From Wenzhouxiangella limi (GTDB lineage: Bacteria > Pseudomonadota > Gammaproteobacteria > Xanthomonadales > Wenzhouxiangellaceae), in the NCBI RefSeq assembly GCF_010499265.1, contig NZ_JAAGSC010000034.1, forward strand, positions 1-64,000: a DNA stretch of 64,000 nt. Reading direction: 5' to 3'. A program made the translations under genes and the position numbers. Each line of letters opens with the position of its first letter. Within the stretch, counting starts at the first letter, position 1. Positions 38,336 through 47,448 of this stretch are shown in pieces. A model generated the notes under the pieces. The model was not told the DNA's origin, made no database searches, and was given only the letters and a program-made list of their open reading frames with translations.

Positions 38336-41131
38336 TCAGGAGGGGGTGTGGCTTGCGTCGACGTGCCGCAGGCGCTCGATGCGCTCGGTTAAGTCGGCGA
38401 TCGCGTTCTCGTGCTCGCCGCGCCGCACGCGTTCCTTTTCCACCACATCCGCCGGGGCGTTGGCAACGAAACGCTCGTTGCCCAGCTTTCGGGCTACGCT
38501 TTCAAGGCCCTTTTTCTCCCGCTCCAGCTGCTTGTCCAGTCGCGCCAGCTCCTCGGTCACATCCACCAGGCCGGCCAGCGGGATGAGCATGCGAAGCTCG
38601 CCGGCCAGTGCGGTCGCACAGGTCGCGGGATCGTGACGGTCGTCGGCCGGCTCAATGTGCGCCAGCCGGGCCAGACTGCGGATCAGGTCGCCAAAACGTT
38701 CGAGGCGGGCGAGGTCGGCCGGGCTGCCCTCCTCGATCAACAGCGGCATGGGTTTGCCCGGCGCCAGGTTAAGCTCGGTCCGGGCCGAGCGAATGGCCGA
38801 AACCACGGCCTTGAGCCACTCGGCGTCAGACTCGGCTTGTGGATCCGGGGCGGCGGCCTGCGGCCACCGGGTCTGACTGATGCTGTCGGCCTCGACGCCC
38901 GCCGGGACGCGAACGCGCTGCCAGATTTCCTCGGTGATGAAGGGCACGAACGGATGCAGCAGCCGCAGCGTGGTCTCGAGTACGCGGGCCAGCGTGTGCC
39001 GGGTGGCGCGCGCGGTCGCCGGATCGCGGGCTGCGGCTTGTTCCTGCAGCGCCGGTTTGGACAGCTCCAGGTACCAGTCGCAGAACTCGTTCCAGACGAA
39101 TTCGTACAAAGCGCGGGTGGCCAGATCGAAGCGATAGTCCGACAGCGCCTCGTCAACCTCGGTGATGGTGCGGTCAAGGCGCGACAGAATCCAGCGCGAC
39201 AGGGTGTCGAGTTCACCTTCGGCGGGAACCGGCAAGGTCGCATCGCCGACGTTCATCAGGGTGAAGCGGGCCGCGTTCCAGAGCTTGTTTAAGAAATTCC
39301 GGTAGCCGGCGCAGCGGGCCAGGTCGAACTTGATGTCGCGGCCGTGCCCGGCCAGCGCGGTAAAGGTGAAGCGCAGGGCATCGGCGCCGAAGGCGGGAAT
39401 GCCGTCAGGGTATTCTTCGCGCGTGGCTTTCGCTATGCGCTTGGCCAGGTGCGGCTGCATCATCGAGCTGGTGCGCTTGTCGACCAGCTGGTCCAGCTCG
39501 ATGCCGTCGATCAGGTCGATGGGGTCGAGCACGTTGCCCTTGGATTTGGACATCTTCTGACCGTGACTGTCGCGGATCAGGCCGGTGATGTAGACCTGCT
39601 CGAAGGGCACCTTGCCGGTGAAATGGCCGGTCATCATGATCATGCGGGCGACCCAGAAAAAGATGATGTCGAAGCCGGTGATCAGGACGCTGGTGGGCAG
39701 ATAGCGATCGAAGCCCTCTGCCGCCATCCGTTCCGGGTCGGGCCAGCCCAGCGTCGAGTGCGCCCAAAGGGCTGAGGAAAACCAGGTCTCGAGCACGTCG
39801 GCATCCTGGCGCAGCACGATGTCGTCGCCGAGTTGGTGGCGCACGCGAACCTCGTCTTCGCTGCGACCGACGTAGATGTTGTTGTCGTCGTCGTACCAGG
39901 CCGGGATGCGATGACCCCACCACAGCTGGCGGCTGATGCACCAGTCTTGCAGGTTCTCCATCCAGTGGCGGTAGGTGTTGATCCAGTTGCCGGGCACGAA
40001 CTCGACCTGCCCGGACTCGACCATTTCCAGTCCCAGCTGACCGAGCTGGTCCATTTTCACAAACCACTGGTTGGTCAGGTAGGGCTCGACGATCTGACCG
40101 GAGCGGTCGCCGCGCGGCACGACCATGGCGTGGGGTTTTTCCTCGATCAGCAGACCTTCGGTCTTGAGATCGGCAATGACGCGCTCGCGCGCCTCGAAGC
40201 GGTCCAGGCCGCGGTAGCGCGCCGGGGCCCGGTCGTTGATGGTAGCCGTGGGCGTGAAGATGTTGATCGGCGCAAAGCCGTGGCGGGCCCCGACCTCCCA
40301 GTCGTTGAAGTCGTGGCCCGGGGTGATCTTGACGCAGCCGGTGCCGAACTCGGGATCGACGTAGTCATCGGCGATGACGGGAATCTGCCGGCCGGTCAGC
40401 GGCAGTTCCAGGCTCTGGCCGACCAGGTCACGATAGCGGGCATCGTCGGGGTGAACGGCGACGCAGACATCGCCCAGCAGGGTTTCGGGTCGCGTGGTTG
40501 CCACAACCACGTCACCGCGGCCGTCGCTTCGCGGATAGCGGATCGACCAGATCTTGCCCTGCTCGTCGCTGTTGACGACCTCGAGATCGGAGATGGCCGT
40601 CTGCAGCACCGGGTCCCAGTTGACCAGGCGGGGGCCGCGATAAATCAGCCCTTCTTCATGCAGCCGCACGAAGGTTTCGATGACCGCTTCGCTGAGGTCG
40701 GGGTCCATGGTGAAGCGCTCGCGCGACCAGTCGGCCGAGGCGCCCAGACGGCGCATCTGCCGGGTAATGGTCGAGCCGGACTCGTGCTTCCACTGCCACA
40801 CCCGGTCGATGAAATCGGCGCGCGCGTAGTCGTCGCGCTTGCCGCCTTCGGCCTCGATCTGGCGGGTGACGACCATCTCCGTGGCGATGCCGGCGTGGTC
40901 GACCCCGACCTGCCACAGCGTGTCGCGTCCGCGCATGCGCTGATATCGGATCAGCGCGTCCATCAGCGTGTGCTGGAAGGCATGACCCATGTGCAGGGTG
41001 CCGGTGACGTTCGGCGGCGGCAGCAGGATGCAGTAGGGCTCGCCCTGGCCCGATGGCATGAAGCAGCCGCTTTGTTCCCAGCGCGAATACCAGCGCTGCT
41101 CCAGTTCGTGCGGGTTATAGGTCTTGTCCAT
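38336..41131 (-). CDS. valS: Valyl-tRNA synthetase ValS
   Basis: ValS charges tRNA-Val. The 931-residue class I enzyme has the HIGH-type motif [13 protein letters not shown], the CP1 editing domain ([11 protein letters not shown] region), [10 protein letters not shown], the KMSKS loop in [14 protein letters not shown], an anticodon-binding domain and the C-terminal coiled coil typical of bacterial ValS. It is followed on the same strand only by the TonB receptor gene, 197 bases on, and preceded by holC, the standard pepA-holC-valS order. Confidence 0.97.
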   Translation of the reverse strand: MDKTYNPHELEQRWYSRWEQSGCFMPSGQGEPYCILLPPPNVTGTLHMGHAFQHTLMDALIRYQRMRGRDTLWQVGVDHAGIATEMVVTRQIEAEGGKRDDYARADFIDRVWQWKHESGSTITRQMRRLGASADWSRERFTMDPDLSEAVIETFVRLHEEGLIYRGPRLVNWDPVLQTAISDLEVVNSDEQGKIWSIRYPRSDGRGDVVVATTRPETLLGDVCVAVHPDDARYRDLVGQSLELPLTGRQIPVIADDYVDPEFGTGCVKITPGHDFNDWEVGARHGFAPINIFTPTATINDRAPARYRGLDRFEARERVIADLKTEGLLIEEKPHAMVVPRGDRSGQIVEPYLTNQWFVKMDQLGQLGLEMVESGQVEFVPGNWINTYRHWMENLQDWCISRQLWWGHRIPAWYDDDNNIYVGRSEDEVRVRHQLGDDIVLRQDADVLETWFSSALWAHSTLGWPDPERMAAEGFDRYLPTSVLITGFDIIFFWVARMIMMTGHFTGKVPFEQVYITGLIRDSHGQKMSKSKGNVLDPIDLIDGIELDQLVDKRTSSMMQPHLAKRIAKATREEYPDGIPAFGADALRFTFTALAGHGRDIKFDLARCAGYRNFLNKLWNAARFTLMNVGDATLPVPAEGELDTLSRWILSRLDRTITEVDEALSDYRFDLATRALYEFVWNEFCDWYLELSKPALQEQAAARDPATARATRHTLARVLETTLRLLHPFVPFITEEIWQRVRVPAGVEADSISQTRWPQAAAPDPQAESDAEWLKAVVSAIRSARTELNLAPGKPMPLLIEEGSPADLARLERFGDLIRSLARLAHIEPADDRHDPATCATALAGELRMLIPLAGLVDVTEELARLDKQLEREKKGLESVARKLGNERFVANAPADVVEKERVRRGEHENAIADLTERIERLRHVDASHTPS

Positions 41132-41137
41132 TGAACT

Positions 41138-41539
41138 CTACTTGAGTAAATGGTGGTGAACGTCGGCGCCCCTGGTTTTCCAGGCTTTCCAGCGCTCGCG
41201 CAGCGGCTGCTTGAGCGATTCATCCGGCGGGACGATTTCCAGAACGCGCTCGAAGCGACCGCCGGGCAGCGGCGCCGAGGGATCGAGGTTGATCAGGACT
41301 TGGGCGCTGTCCGGTGCCTCTTCAAGCAGCCGGATGGGGGCCTCGGGCTGGTTGATGCCGTGCGGCAAAAAGCGCCCTTCCGGCGTCTTCCACAGCAGTT
41401 CATCCAGCGCTTCAAGCTCGGGCCGTCGGGCCACCAGGGCTATCGTGGCTGCCTGCGGCCAGGCGCGGCCAACCAGCACGCCGGCAACGAACAGCGGGTC
41501 GGTAAACCGCCCGCCCATTTCGTAGAAGTCAACCCTCAA
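41138..41539 (-). CDS. holC: DNA polymerase III chi subunit HolC
   Basis: Chi links the clamp loader to SSB and pairs with psi. The 133-residue protein has the family start RVDFYEMGGRFTDPLFVAG and RAWPQAATIALVARRPELEALDELLW in adjoining blocks, then FLPHGINQP, the conserved chi core. A C-terminal segment fits SSB contact. No ATG or GTG precedes the conserved start; a TTG at 41539, inside the last codons of pepA (11-base overlap), is the best start and suggests coupled translation. valS starts 6 bases after its stop. Confidence 0.86.
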   Translation of the reverse strand: MRVDFYEMGGRFTDPLFVAGVLVGRAWPQAATIALVARRPELEALDELLWKTPEGRFLPHGINQPEAPIRLLEEAPDSAQVLINLDPSAPLPGGRFERVLEIVPPDESLKQPLRERWKAWKTRGADVHHHLLK

Positions 41540-43028
41540 CGACGCCCCAGCCCCCGGCCCGATCCACCAGCCACTGCACCAGCATGCCGACCGGTCGCCC
41601 GGTGGCGCTTTCGGGTTTGCCCCATTGCCAGGCCGAACCGGCGATGTCCAGGTGCGCCCACGTCTGACCTTCGGTAAAGCGCGACAGGAAGCAGCCGGCG
41701 GTGACGCTGCCGGCCGGCATGCCGCCAATATTTTTCATGTCGGCAAACGGGGTGTCGATCTGTTCCTGGTAGTCGTCCCACAGCGGCAGCCGCCAGCCGC
41801 GGTCGGCGGCCCGGGTGCCGGCGCTCAGCAGTTCATCGGCCAGCGCATCGTCGTGGGTCATGATGCCGCTGGCGTGGTGGCCGAGAGCCACCACGCAGGC
41901 GCCGGTCAGAGTCGCAATGTCGACCATCGCCGACGGCTTGACGAACTTGCCCGTCCAGGTCAGGGCATCGGCCAGGATCATGCGGCCTTCGGCGTCGGTG
42001 TTGTGCACTTCAACGGTCTTGCCGGACATGGTGGTGATGACATCGCCGGGCCGATAGGCCTTGCCGTCGGGCATGTTTTCCACCGCGGCGACGACGCAGT
42101 CGACGTTCAGCGGCAGCTTCAGGCGAGCGACGGCCTCCATGACGCCGATGGCGGTGGCGGCACCGCACATGTCGAACTTCATCTGTTCCATCAGATCGCG
42201 CGGCTTGAGCGAGATGCCGCCGGTATCGAAGGTGATGCCCTTGCCGACCAGCGCCAGTGGGGCATCGTCGGCGTTGCCGCCGCGCCAGCTGAGGTGGATC
42301 AGGTAGGACTCATTGGCGCTGCCCTGACCGACGGCGAGCAGGCTGTGCATCTTCAGCTCGGTCATCTTTTGTTCGTCGAGGATCTCGACGTCGAGCCCGT
42401 CGTGGTGCTCGGCCATCGCGCGGGCGCTATCGGCCAGGTACTGCGGGTTGCACAGGTTGGGCGGCAGGTCGCCCAGGTCGCGACACCGCTCAATGCCTTG
42501 ATAAATGCTGTGGGCAACGGCCAGCTGGGCCTGGACCCCGTCGCCGTCGGCAAAGCTGACCTGTTCGGTCGGCGGCGCGGCATCGGCGGCGGGTTTCTTG
42601 GTGGCGGTGTAGACATAGTTACCGTGCGCCAGCCCCAGCGCCGCCAGTCGGATTTGGGTTGGCGAATCGCAGTCGGCCACTTCAGCTTCGGTCAGCAGGC
42701 AGTGAGCACTGGTTGCGCGCGACTGGCGCAGCGCCTTGCCAGCGGCTCGAACGGCGTTGTAGAAAGCCACGCCATCGCGTTTTTCCGCCTTACCCAGCCC
42801 GGTGACCAGGACCCGCGCTGCGGCGATCCCTGGAACCGCATGCAAAAGCACGGTCTTGCCCGATTTGGTCGGCAGATCACCGCTTTCGAGCAAACGGGTA
42901 AGAAACCCGTCACTGGCCTGGTCCACGGCTGCCATACCGGGTCCGAACTGCCGATCTTCGCAAAGACCGAGAACGAGACAGTCGCTGCCGACGCTGACGG
43001 GGGAATCCTGGGTGGTTGTAAACTGCAT
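41529..43028 (-). CDS. pepA: Leucyl aminopeptidase PepA
   Basis: PepA is a hexameric two-metal M17 aminopeptidase that removes N-terminal residues from peptides. In E. coli it also binds DNA as an accessory factor for Xer recombination at ColE1 cer and as a carAB regulator. The 499-residue protein has the catalytic Lys block LVGKGITFDTGGISLKP, the metal and catalytic motif NTDAEGRMILADAL and the TGACVVALG block. xerD is present 3.5 kb away. A TACAAT hexamer (43065-43060) lies about 35 bases upstream of the ATG. Confidence 0.96.
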   Translation of the reverse strand: MQFTTTQDSPVSVGSDCLVLGLCEDRQFGPGMAAVDQASDGFLTRLLESGDLPTKSGKTVLLHAVPGIAAARVLVTGLGKAEKRDGVAFYNAVRAAGKALRQSRATSAHCLLTEAEVADCDSPTQIRLAALGLAHGNYVYTATKKPAADAAPPTEQVSFADGDGVQAQLAVAHSIYQGIERCRDLGDLPPNLCNPQYLADSARAMAEHHDGLDVEILDEQKMTELKMHSLLAVGQGSANESYLIHLSWRGGNADDAPLALVGKGITFDTGGISLKPRDLMEQMKFDMCGAATAIGVMEAVARLKLPLNVDCVVAAVENMPDGKAYRPGDVITTMSGKTVEVHNTDAEGRMILADALTWTGKFVKPSAMVDIATLTGACVVALGHHASGIMTHDDALADELLSAGTRAADRGWRLPLWDDYQEQIDTPFADMKNIGGMPAGSVTAGCFLSRFTEGQTWAHLDIAGSAWQWGKPESATGRPVGMLVQWLVDRAGGWGVVEG

Positions 43029-43083
43029 GAATTGAGTCTCTTCAAGAACCTAGTCGGCCATTGTAACCACCTCACCCTTGACG

Positions 43084-44154
43084 ATGTTGATCCTGCACCG
43101 CCACCTGATGCGCGAAGCTTTCGTGGCCAGCACCATGACCCTGCTTGTGCTGCTCGGGGTGATCTCCGCGCTGTTTCTGGCCGAGCTGCTGGCCGAGGCC
43201 GCGCAGGGTGAGCTGCCGGGTGCCAGTGTGCTGCTGCTGCTTGTCCTGCGCCTGCCCGAAGCGATCTTGATGATCGGACCGCTCGCCCTGATGACCGGTC
43301 TGCTGCTGGCGCTGGGACGCGCCCATGAGCAAAGTGAAATGACCGTGATTCGGGCCGCGGGCGTTGGTTTCGGCCAGTGCTTCGTGCCGCTGGGCTTGCT
43401 GGTTTCGGCCTGGGCCCTGGCCCTGCTGCTGGTGTCGGGCTGGCTGGCGCCGTACGCCGTCGAACGGACCGGAACGCTCATGGCCGAAGCGGCTCGCCAG
43501 GCCGTGGTCGGCGGGCTGCAACCGGGTCGTTTCGAGCGTCTGGATCGCGGGCGCTTGACGGTCTATGTCGGCGGTATGGATACCCGGGACGGCCGGCTGG
43601 AGAACGTGCTGATTCAGCACGATGATCCGGAACAGCCCGAGGTGTTGAGCGCGGCCTCCGGACGAATGTGGCTGGACGCCGAAGACGGCAGCCGTTACCT
43701 CTCTCTTCTCGATGGGCACCAGGTACGCCACGGCCCGGATCCCGGACGGGGGCCGCTGCGAGAAATGCGCTTTGCGCGCAACGACATCCGGCTGCCGCCC
43801 CCCGAGTTGGGCGGCAGCGAAGGCGGTGAAATGGCCGCAAGGCTGCCGCAGCTGTTGTCGCCGGAAAGCCCGGCCGAGCGCCGTGAATGGCATTGGCGTC
43901 TGGCCGCTCCGCTGGCCGCGCTGATCCTGGGTGCGCTGGCCGTTCCGCTGTCTTACCGTTCGCCTCGCCAGGGCCGCTGGGGAAGTATTGTTGTGGCCCT
44001 GGCGTTGTATCTGGTCTACAGCAATGCCATTCAGGCCGGTCTGGTCATAATGGAGCGGCGCGACGCCATCGCCGGTCCGGGCTTGTGGCCGATTCACGGC
44101 GTACTGCTGCTGGCAGCGGCGGCATTCTGGCTGCGTCACCAGCGGCGATGGTGA
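43084..44154 (+). CDS. lptF: LPS export ABC transporter permease LptF
   Basis: LptF and LptG are the two inner membrane permeases of the LptB2FGC complex that extracts LPS from the inner membrane. The 356-residue protein has three N-terminal membrane helices, a periplasmic beta-jellyroll domain (about residues 125-265) and three C-terminal helices. The LRLPEAILMIGPLALMTGLLLALGRAH region is the coupling part. The ATG at 43084 is given; a TTG two codons earlier is also possible. It is divergent from pepA and overlaps lptG by 7 bases. Confidence 0.93.
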   Translation: MLILHRHLMREAFVASTMTLLVLLGVISALFLAELLAEAAQGELPGASVLLLLVLRLPEAILMIGPLALMTGLLLALGRAHEQSEMTVIRAAGVGFGQCFVPLGLLVSAWALALLLVSGWLAPYAVERTGTLMAEAARQAVVGGLQPGRFERLDRGRLTVYVGGMDTRDGRLENVLIQHDDPEQPEVLSAASGRMWLDAEDGSRYLSLLDGHQVRHGPDPGRGPLREMRFARNDIRLPPPELGGSEGGEMAARLPQLLSPESPAERREWHWRLAAPLAALILGALAVPLSYRSPRQGRWGSIVVALALYLVYSNAIQAGLVIMERRDAIAGPGLWPIHGVLLLAAAAFWLRHQRRW

Positions 44155-45224
44155 TTGTCCCGCGTCTGAGCGGTTATGTTGCCCGCGCGGTTCTGGGCGG
44201 GATGGTGCTGACGTGGCTGCTGCTGCTCGGTATTCATCTGCTGATCGACTTCATTCGCGAAGCGCGATCCCTGGGCGGTGACTATGGAGCTGTGCAGATG
44301 CTGTGGTATCTGCTGCAGACCACCCCGCGCCGCCTGTACGACGTCTTTCCCTTTGCTGCGCTGATCGGCACCTTGCTTGGCCTGGGTGGACTGGCTTCGG
44401 CCAATGAAATCGTTGCCATGCGGGCGGCCGGTTTCGATCGCGGTCATCTGGCCTGGCGCGTGCTCGTCGTGGTGGCGGTCTGCGTGCTGCTCATGGCGGC
44501 CATGGCCGAATGGGTGATTCCCGATCTTGAAACCCGGGCGCGGGCCGAACGCCAGCAAGCGAAAAGCGGGCAGCTGCACGTGGGCGATGCAGGACGCTTG
44601 TGGCTGCGCGATGGCGCTTTCATGATTCGCCTGAACGAATCGGTCTGGCGCGATGAAAAAGACCTGACCTTTGCCGATGCGTTGATCTATCGACTCGATG
44701 AGCACATGCAGCCGCGCGAGATTCTTCGTGCTGCGCGTGCGGTTCACGAAGGCGATCAATGGTTGCTGGAGAAGGTCAGCTTTCGTGACCTCGGCGCGGC
44801 GGGCAGCATGGGCTCGCGCGATGCGCTGCGGCTGCCCTCCAGGCTCAGCCCGGAACTGTTCATCGCCGCGGTCAGTCGTCCGCGCTTGCTGGCCTTGTCA
44901 GACCTCCATCGGATGCGCGGTTACCTCGCTCGCAACGGTCTGGATTCCGGCGCCTATGAGCAGGCTTTCTGGCAGCGTATGTTCTTTCCCCTCAACGTGC
45001 TGGCCATGGTGCTGGTGGCCCTGCCGTTCGTCTTCCGGGGCGGGCGCGGCGGTGGGCGAAGCCCCGGTCTGTTCATTGGCGTGATTCTGGGGCTGATCTT
45101 TTTCGTGATCAGTCGGCTGACCCAGAGCCTGGCCATGGTCTGGCCGCTGCCCTTGTGGTTATCGTTGTTGTTGCCGCCTCTGTTGATCATGGTCCTGGGC
45201 GTGGTTTTCCTGCGTCGTCTTTGA
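44148..45224 (+). CDS. lptG: LPS export ABC transporter permease LptG
   Basis: This is the second permease of the LPS extractor. The 358-residue protein shows the LptG helix-loop pattern: LLIDFIREARSL, TTPRRLYDVFPFAALIGTLLGLGGLASANEIVAMRAAGF in adjoining parts with the coupling helix, a periplasmic domain over about residues 120-260, and C-terminal helices LNVLAMVLVALPFVF and SPGLFIGVILGLIFFVI. The ATG at 44148 overlaps the lptF end. The last 66 bases run antisense to the convergent RDD gene. Confidence 0.93.
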   Translation: MVIVPRLSGYVARAVLGGMVLTWLLLLGIHLLIDFIREARSLGGDYGAVQMLWYLLQTTPRRLYDVFPFAALIGTLLGLGGLASANEIVAMRAAGFDRGHLAWRVLVVVAVCVLLMAAMAEWVIPDLETRARAERQQAKSGQLHVGDAGRLWLRDGAFMIRLNESVWRDEKDLTFADALIYRLDEHMQPREILRAARAVHEGDQWLLEKVSFRDLGAAGSMGSRDALRLPSRLSPELFIAAVSRPRLLALSDLHRMRGYLARNGLDSGAYEQAFWQRMFFPLNVLAMVLVALPFVFRGGRGGGRSPGLFIGVILGLIFFVISRLTQSLAMVWPLPLWLSLLLPPLLIMVLGVVFLRRL

Positions 45225-45638
45225 GCGAGTGCGGGGAAGCGTGATCAGCCGGGTGCCGGAGGCGAGGTCATGCCAGGTCGCGCGCTGCGGATGAAACAGG
45301 CTCCAGGCAAAGCCGAGCCCGAACATCGCCCAGGACGCTAGCGCGGTTGCAAAACGAATCAACGTGGATCGCCACAATACCGGTTGCGAGTCGGCAACAA
45401 GCCGTATGCGCCAGGCCTTCATTCCCAGCGTCTGGCCAGCGCGCCAGCACACGGCCAGGTACAGCCAGGCCACGATCATCAAGTACAGCTGAAAGGCAAG
45501 ACTGGCTGTGCCGACCTCGGCCTGTCGGACCACGACGACAATTGCCGTTGCCGCCATCCAAAGCGCGATGATCAGCAAGGCATCATAGACGATGGCGGCG
45601 AGGCGCCGTGGCAGTGTGCAATATTCCATGGCTGGCAT
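45159..45638 (-). CDS. RDD-family inner membrane protein
   Basis: This 159-residue protein has the RDD pattern: an Arg and Asp in the first segment (LPRRLAAIVYDALLIIALW), a second helix, and the GQTLGMKAWRIRLV block before a third hydrophobic segment. It ends in a His/Gln/Arg-rich tail that lies antisense to the last 66 bases of lptG. RDD proteins are of unclear function; some act in sodium or proton exchange. Xanthomonas relatives have an RDD gene at this place beside lptG. Confidence 0.84.
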   Translation of the reverse strand: MPAMEYCTLPRRLAAIVYDALLIIALWMAATAIVVVVRQAEVGTASLAFQLYLMIVAWLYLAVCWRAGQTLGMKAWRIRLVADSQPVLWRSTLIRFATALASWAMFGLGFAWSLFHPQRATWHDLASGTRLITLPRTRSKTTQENHAQDHDQQRRQQQR

Positions 45639-45674
45639 CCGAACAAAGCCTTTTGAACAAGCCTTTCCGAGGCT

Positions 45675-45703
45675 TTGATTTGCTTTTGCAAAGCAGCTAC
45701 TTT
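45675..45703 (+). promoter_or_regulatory. Weak promoter candidate for the H1-like gene
   Basis: TTGATT (45675-45680) and TACTTT (45698-45703) are 17 bases apart and about 60 bases before the ATG at 45762. The region is unusually AT-rich for this window and has small inverted repeats (AAGCCT-TTCCG-AGGCTT and GCTTTG with CAAAGC). Confidence 0.3.
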
Positions 45704-45761
45704 ACTCTTCGGCAAACGTCAATCCTTCACCCACTCAACAAAGCGCAGGGAGATTGCATTC

Positions 45762-46397
45762 ATGCACAGTCAGGAAGAAACCCGACTTGAACAAGTCGCA
45801 ACCGACGACGGCTCGGTGACATCGTCCGAGACGCCGGCCGCAGAGGCACCGGATGCGGCGGCACCCGTCAAGAAGGCGACGAAGAAAAAAGCCGCCAAGA
45901 AGAAGGCCTCGAAGAAGAAGACCACCAAGAAAAAAGCGTCCAAGAAGAAAGCCGGCAAGAAAAAGGCCAGCAAGAAAAAAACGAGCAAGAAGAAGGCAAC
46001 AAAGAAAAAAGCCACCAAGAAGAAGGCTTCCAAGAAAAAGGCTTCAAAGAAAAAAGCGTCCAAGAAGAAAGCCGGGAAGAAAAAGGCCGGCAAGAAGAAA
46101 GCAACTAGGAAAAAAGCGTCCAAGAAGAAAGCCGGCAAGAAAAAAGCCGCCAAGAAGAAAAGCGGTAAGAAAAAGCGCGGCAAGAAGAAAAAGGTGACGG
46201 CGGCTGCCGGCGAGCCCATGGGTCGTTTGCTGGCCGCGGTGGAAGAGCTTCGCGCGGCCGTGATGGACATGGCCAGTTCCGAGGTCGCCTACCGTCGCAA
46301 GGCGGTGGAGGATTTCCGCGAAACTGCCAGGGCCAAGATCACCGATCTGGAATCGGCCGCCCAGAGCAGCCTGGCCCGTCTGACCGGCAAGAACTGA
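45762..46397 (+). CDS. Histone H1-like Lys/Ala repeat DNA-binding protein
   Basis: The protein (211 residues) has three parts. Residues 1-36 are acidic and rich in Thr, Ala and Glu. Residues 37-144 are an almost pure run of short units of the form KKKA, KKKAS, KKKAG or KKKAT, about half lysine. Residues 145-211 form a mixed, helix-prone tail with MGRLLAAVEELRAAVMDMA and a coiled-coil-like RRKAVEDFRETARAKI stretch. The repeat resembles eukaryotic H1 tails and bacterial proteins such as AlgP of Pseudomonas and the chlamydial Hc proteins, which bind and compact DNA. The ATG at 45762 has AGGGAG about 10 bases upstream. It is followed by a strong hairpin and then xerD. Confidence 0.85.
   Translation: MHSQEETRLEQVATDDGSVTSSETPAAEAPDAAAPVKKATKKKAAKKKASKKKTTKKKASKKKAGKKKASKKKTSKKKATKKKATKKKASKKKASKKKASKKKAGKKKAGKKKATRKKASKKKAGKKKAAKKKSGKKKRGKKKKVTAAAGEPMGRLLAAVEELRAAVMDMASSEVAYRRKAVEDFRETARAKITDLESAAQSSLARLTGKN
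45871..46194 (+). repeat. Tandem 12-15 bp coding repeats in the H1-like gene
   Basis: The Lys/Ala region is built of short purine-rich units of the AAGAAGAAAGCC type, about 12 to 15 bases each, repeated across some 320 bases with small changes. Such arrays can gain or lose units by slippage while staying in frame. Confidence 0.8.
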
Positions 46398-46430
46398 GAT
46401 CTCCGCTTTCGCAAGTTGGCTGGAGATCAA

Positions 46431-46462
46431 GAAACGGGGTGGCCTTCGGGTCACCCCGTTTC
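46431..46462 (+). terminator. Strong UUCG hairpin after the H1-like gene
   Basis: A 14-bp stem (46431-46444 with 46449-46462, one G-T pair) is closed by a TTCG tetraloop. It lacks a T run, but its stability and location 34 bases after the stop suggest a transcription end or mRNA-stabilising structure. xerD begins 19 bases later. Confidence 0.55.
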
Positions 46463-46480
46463 GCGTTCCGGAGGCCGAAG

Positions 46481-47356
46481 ATGTTGTTGGCTGAACTGAT
46501 CGATCCCTTCCTGGACACGATCTGGTCTGAGCGAGGACTGGCCGCCCACACCATGGAGGCTTATCGGCAGGATCTGGAGCAGTTCGCGCTGGCGATCGAT
46601 GGTCCGGCTCTGTCGGTCAGCCGTTCACGGTTGATGGAATACCTGTCGGTACGTCTGCGTCGGGGTGCGGCCGTCTCCAGCGTGACGCGGCAGGTCTCCT
46701 GCTTGCGCCAGTTCTTTGCCTGGGCGCAGCGCCAGGGCTATCTGAAAGACAATCCGATGGTCGATCTGCAGGCGCCCGCCCGAATTCGGCACCTGCCGCA
46801 TCTGCTTTCCGAACCCGAGGTTCGCCGCCTGCTGTCACAACCCGACGCCGGGAGCGCGCTGGGGCTGCGCGATCGCGCGATCCTGGAAATACTGTACGCC
46901 ACCGGCGTACGGGTCAGCGAACTGGTCGAGCTGGACCTGGCGCGACTCAACCTGGTTCGCGGTCTGGTGCGCGTGATCGGCAAGGGCGGCAAAGAGCGGC
47001 TTGTGCCGCTGGGAGAGCCCGCACAGCAGGCGGCGGAGCGCTGGCTGAAACGGGGCCGGGACCGTCTTTCGCCGGTCGGTGATCGTGTTTTCGTCTCCTG
47101 CCGCGGTCTGGCCCTGAGCCGACAGGCCGTCTGGCAGCGTATCCGCAAGCACGCGCGCGACTGCGGCATCATCGGCAACATTCATCCGCATCGGCTGCGG
47201 CACTCCTTTGCCACGCACTTGCTGGATCACGGCGCCGACCTGCGCGCGGTGCAGATGCTGCTGGGTCACGCCGATCTGGCCACCACCCAGATCTATACCC
47301 ACGTCTCCCGCTCCAGGCTCAAGGCGCTGCACGCCGCCCATCACCCGCGCGGCTGA
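46481..47356 (+). CDS. xerD: Site-specific tyrosine recombinase XerD
   Basis: XerD with XerC resolves chromosome dimers at dif under control of FtsK. The 291-residue protein has the N-terminal SAM-like core-binding domain (ERGLAAHTMEAYRQDLEQFA) and the catalytic domain with Arg in TGVRVSELVELDL, Lys in GKGGKERLVPLG, HPHRLRHSFATHLLDHG with His and Arg, and the nucleophile Tyr in TTQIYTHVS. I call it XerD rather than XerC because dsbC follows, as in E. coli (xerD-dsbC-recJ). The ATG at 46481 has GGAGG about 7 bases upstream. Confidence 0.93.
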   Translation: MLLAELIDPFLDTIWSERGLAAHTMEAYRQDLEQFALAIDGPALSVSRSRLMEYLSVRLRRGAAVSSVTRQVSCLRQFFAWAQRQGYLKDNPMVDLQAPARIRHLPHLLSEPEVRRLLSQPDAGSALGLRDRAILEILYATGVRVSELVELDLARLNLVRGLVRVIGKGGKERLVPLGEPAQQAAERWLKRGRDRLSPVGDRVFVSCRGLALSRQAVWQRIRKHARDCGIIGNIHPHRLRHSFATHLLDHGADLRAVQMLLGHADLATTQIYTHVSRSRLKALHAAHHPRG

Positions 47357-47448
47357 GTACTTCGGCGGGCAGGAAACTTGTCGGCTGCTCTATACTCCAA
47401 GCCGTGTCGATTCACTCGCCCGAAATTCCTCGTCAGGAGAACAATGGA

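Noticed and set aside
45871-46194. Possible CRISPR array or non-coding minisatellite
   Set aside because: The repeats are contiguous, 12-15 bases, have no unique spacers and encode an in-frame Lys/Ala protein with a ribosome-binding site.
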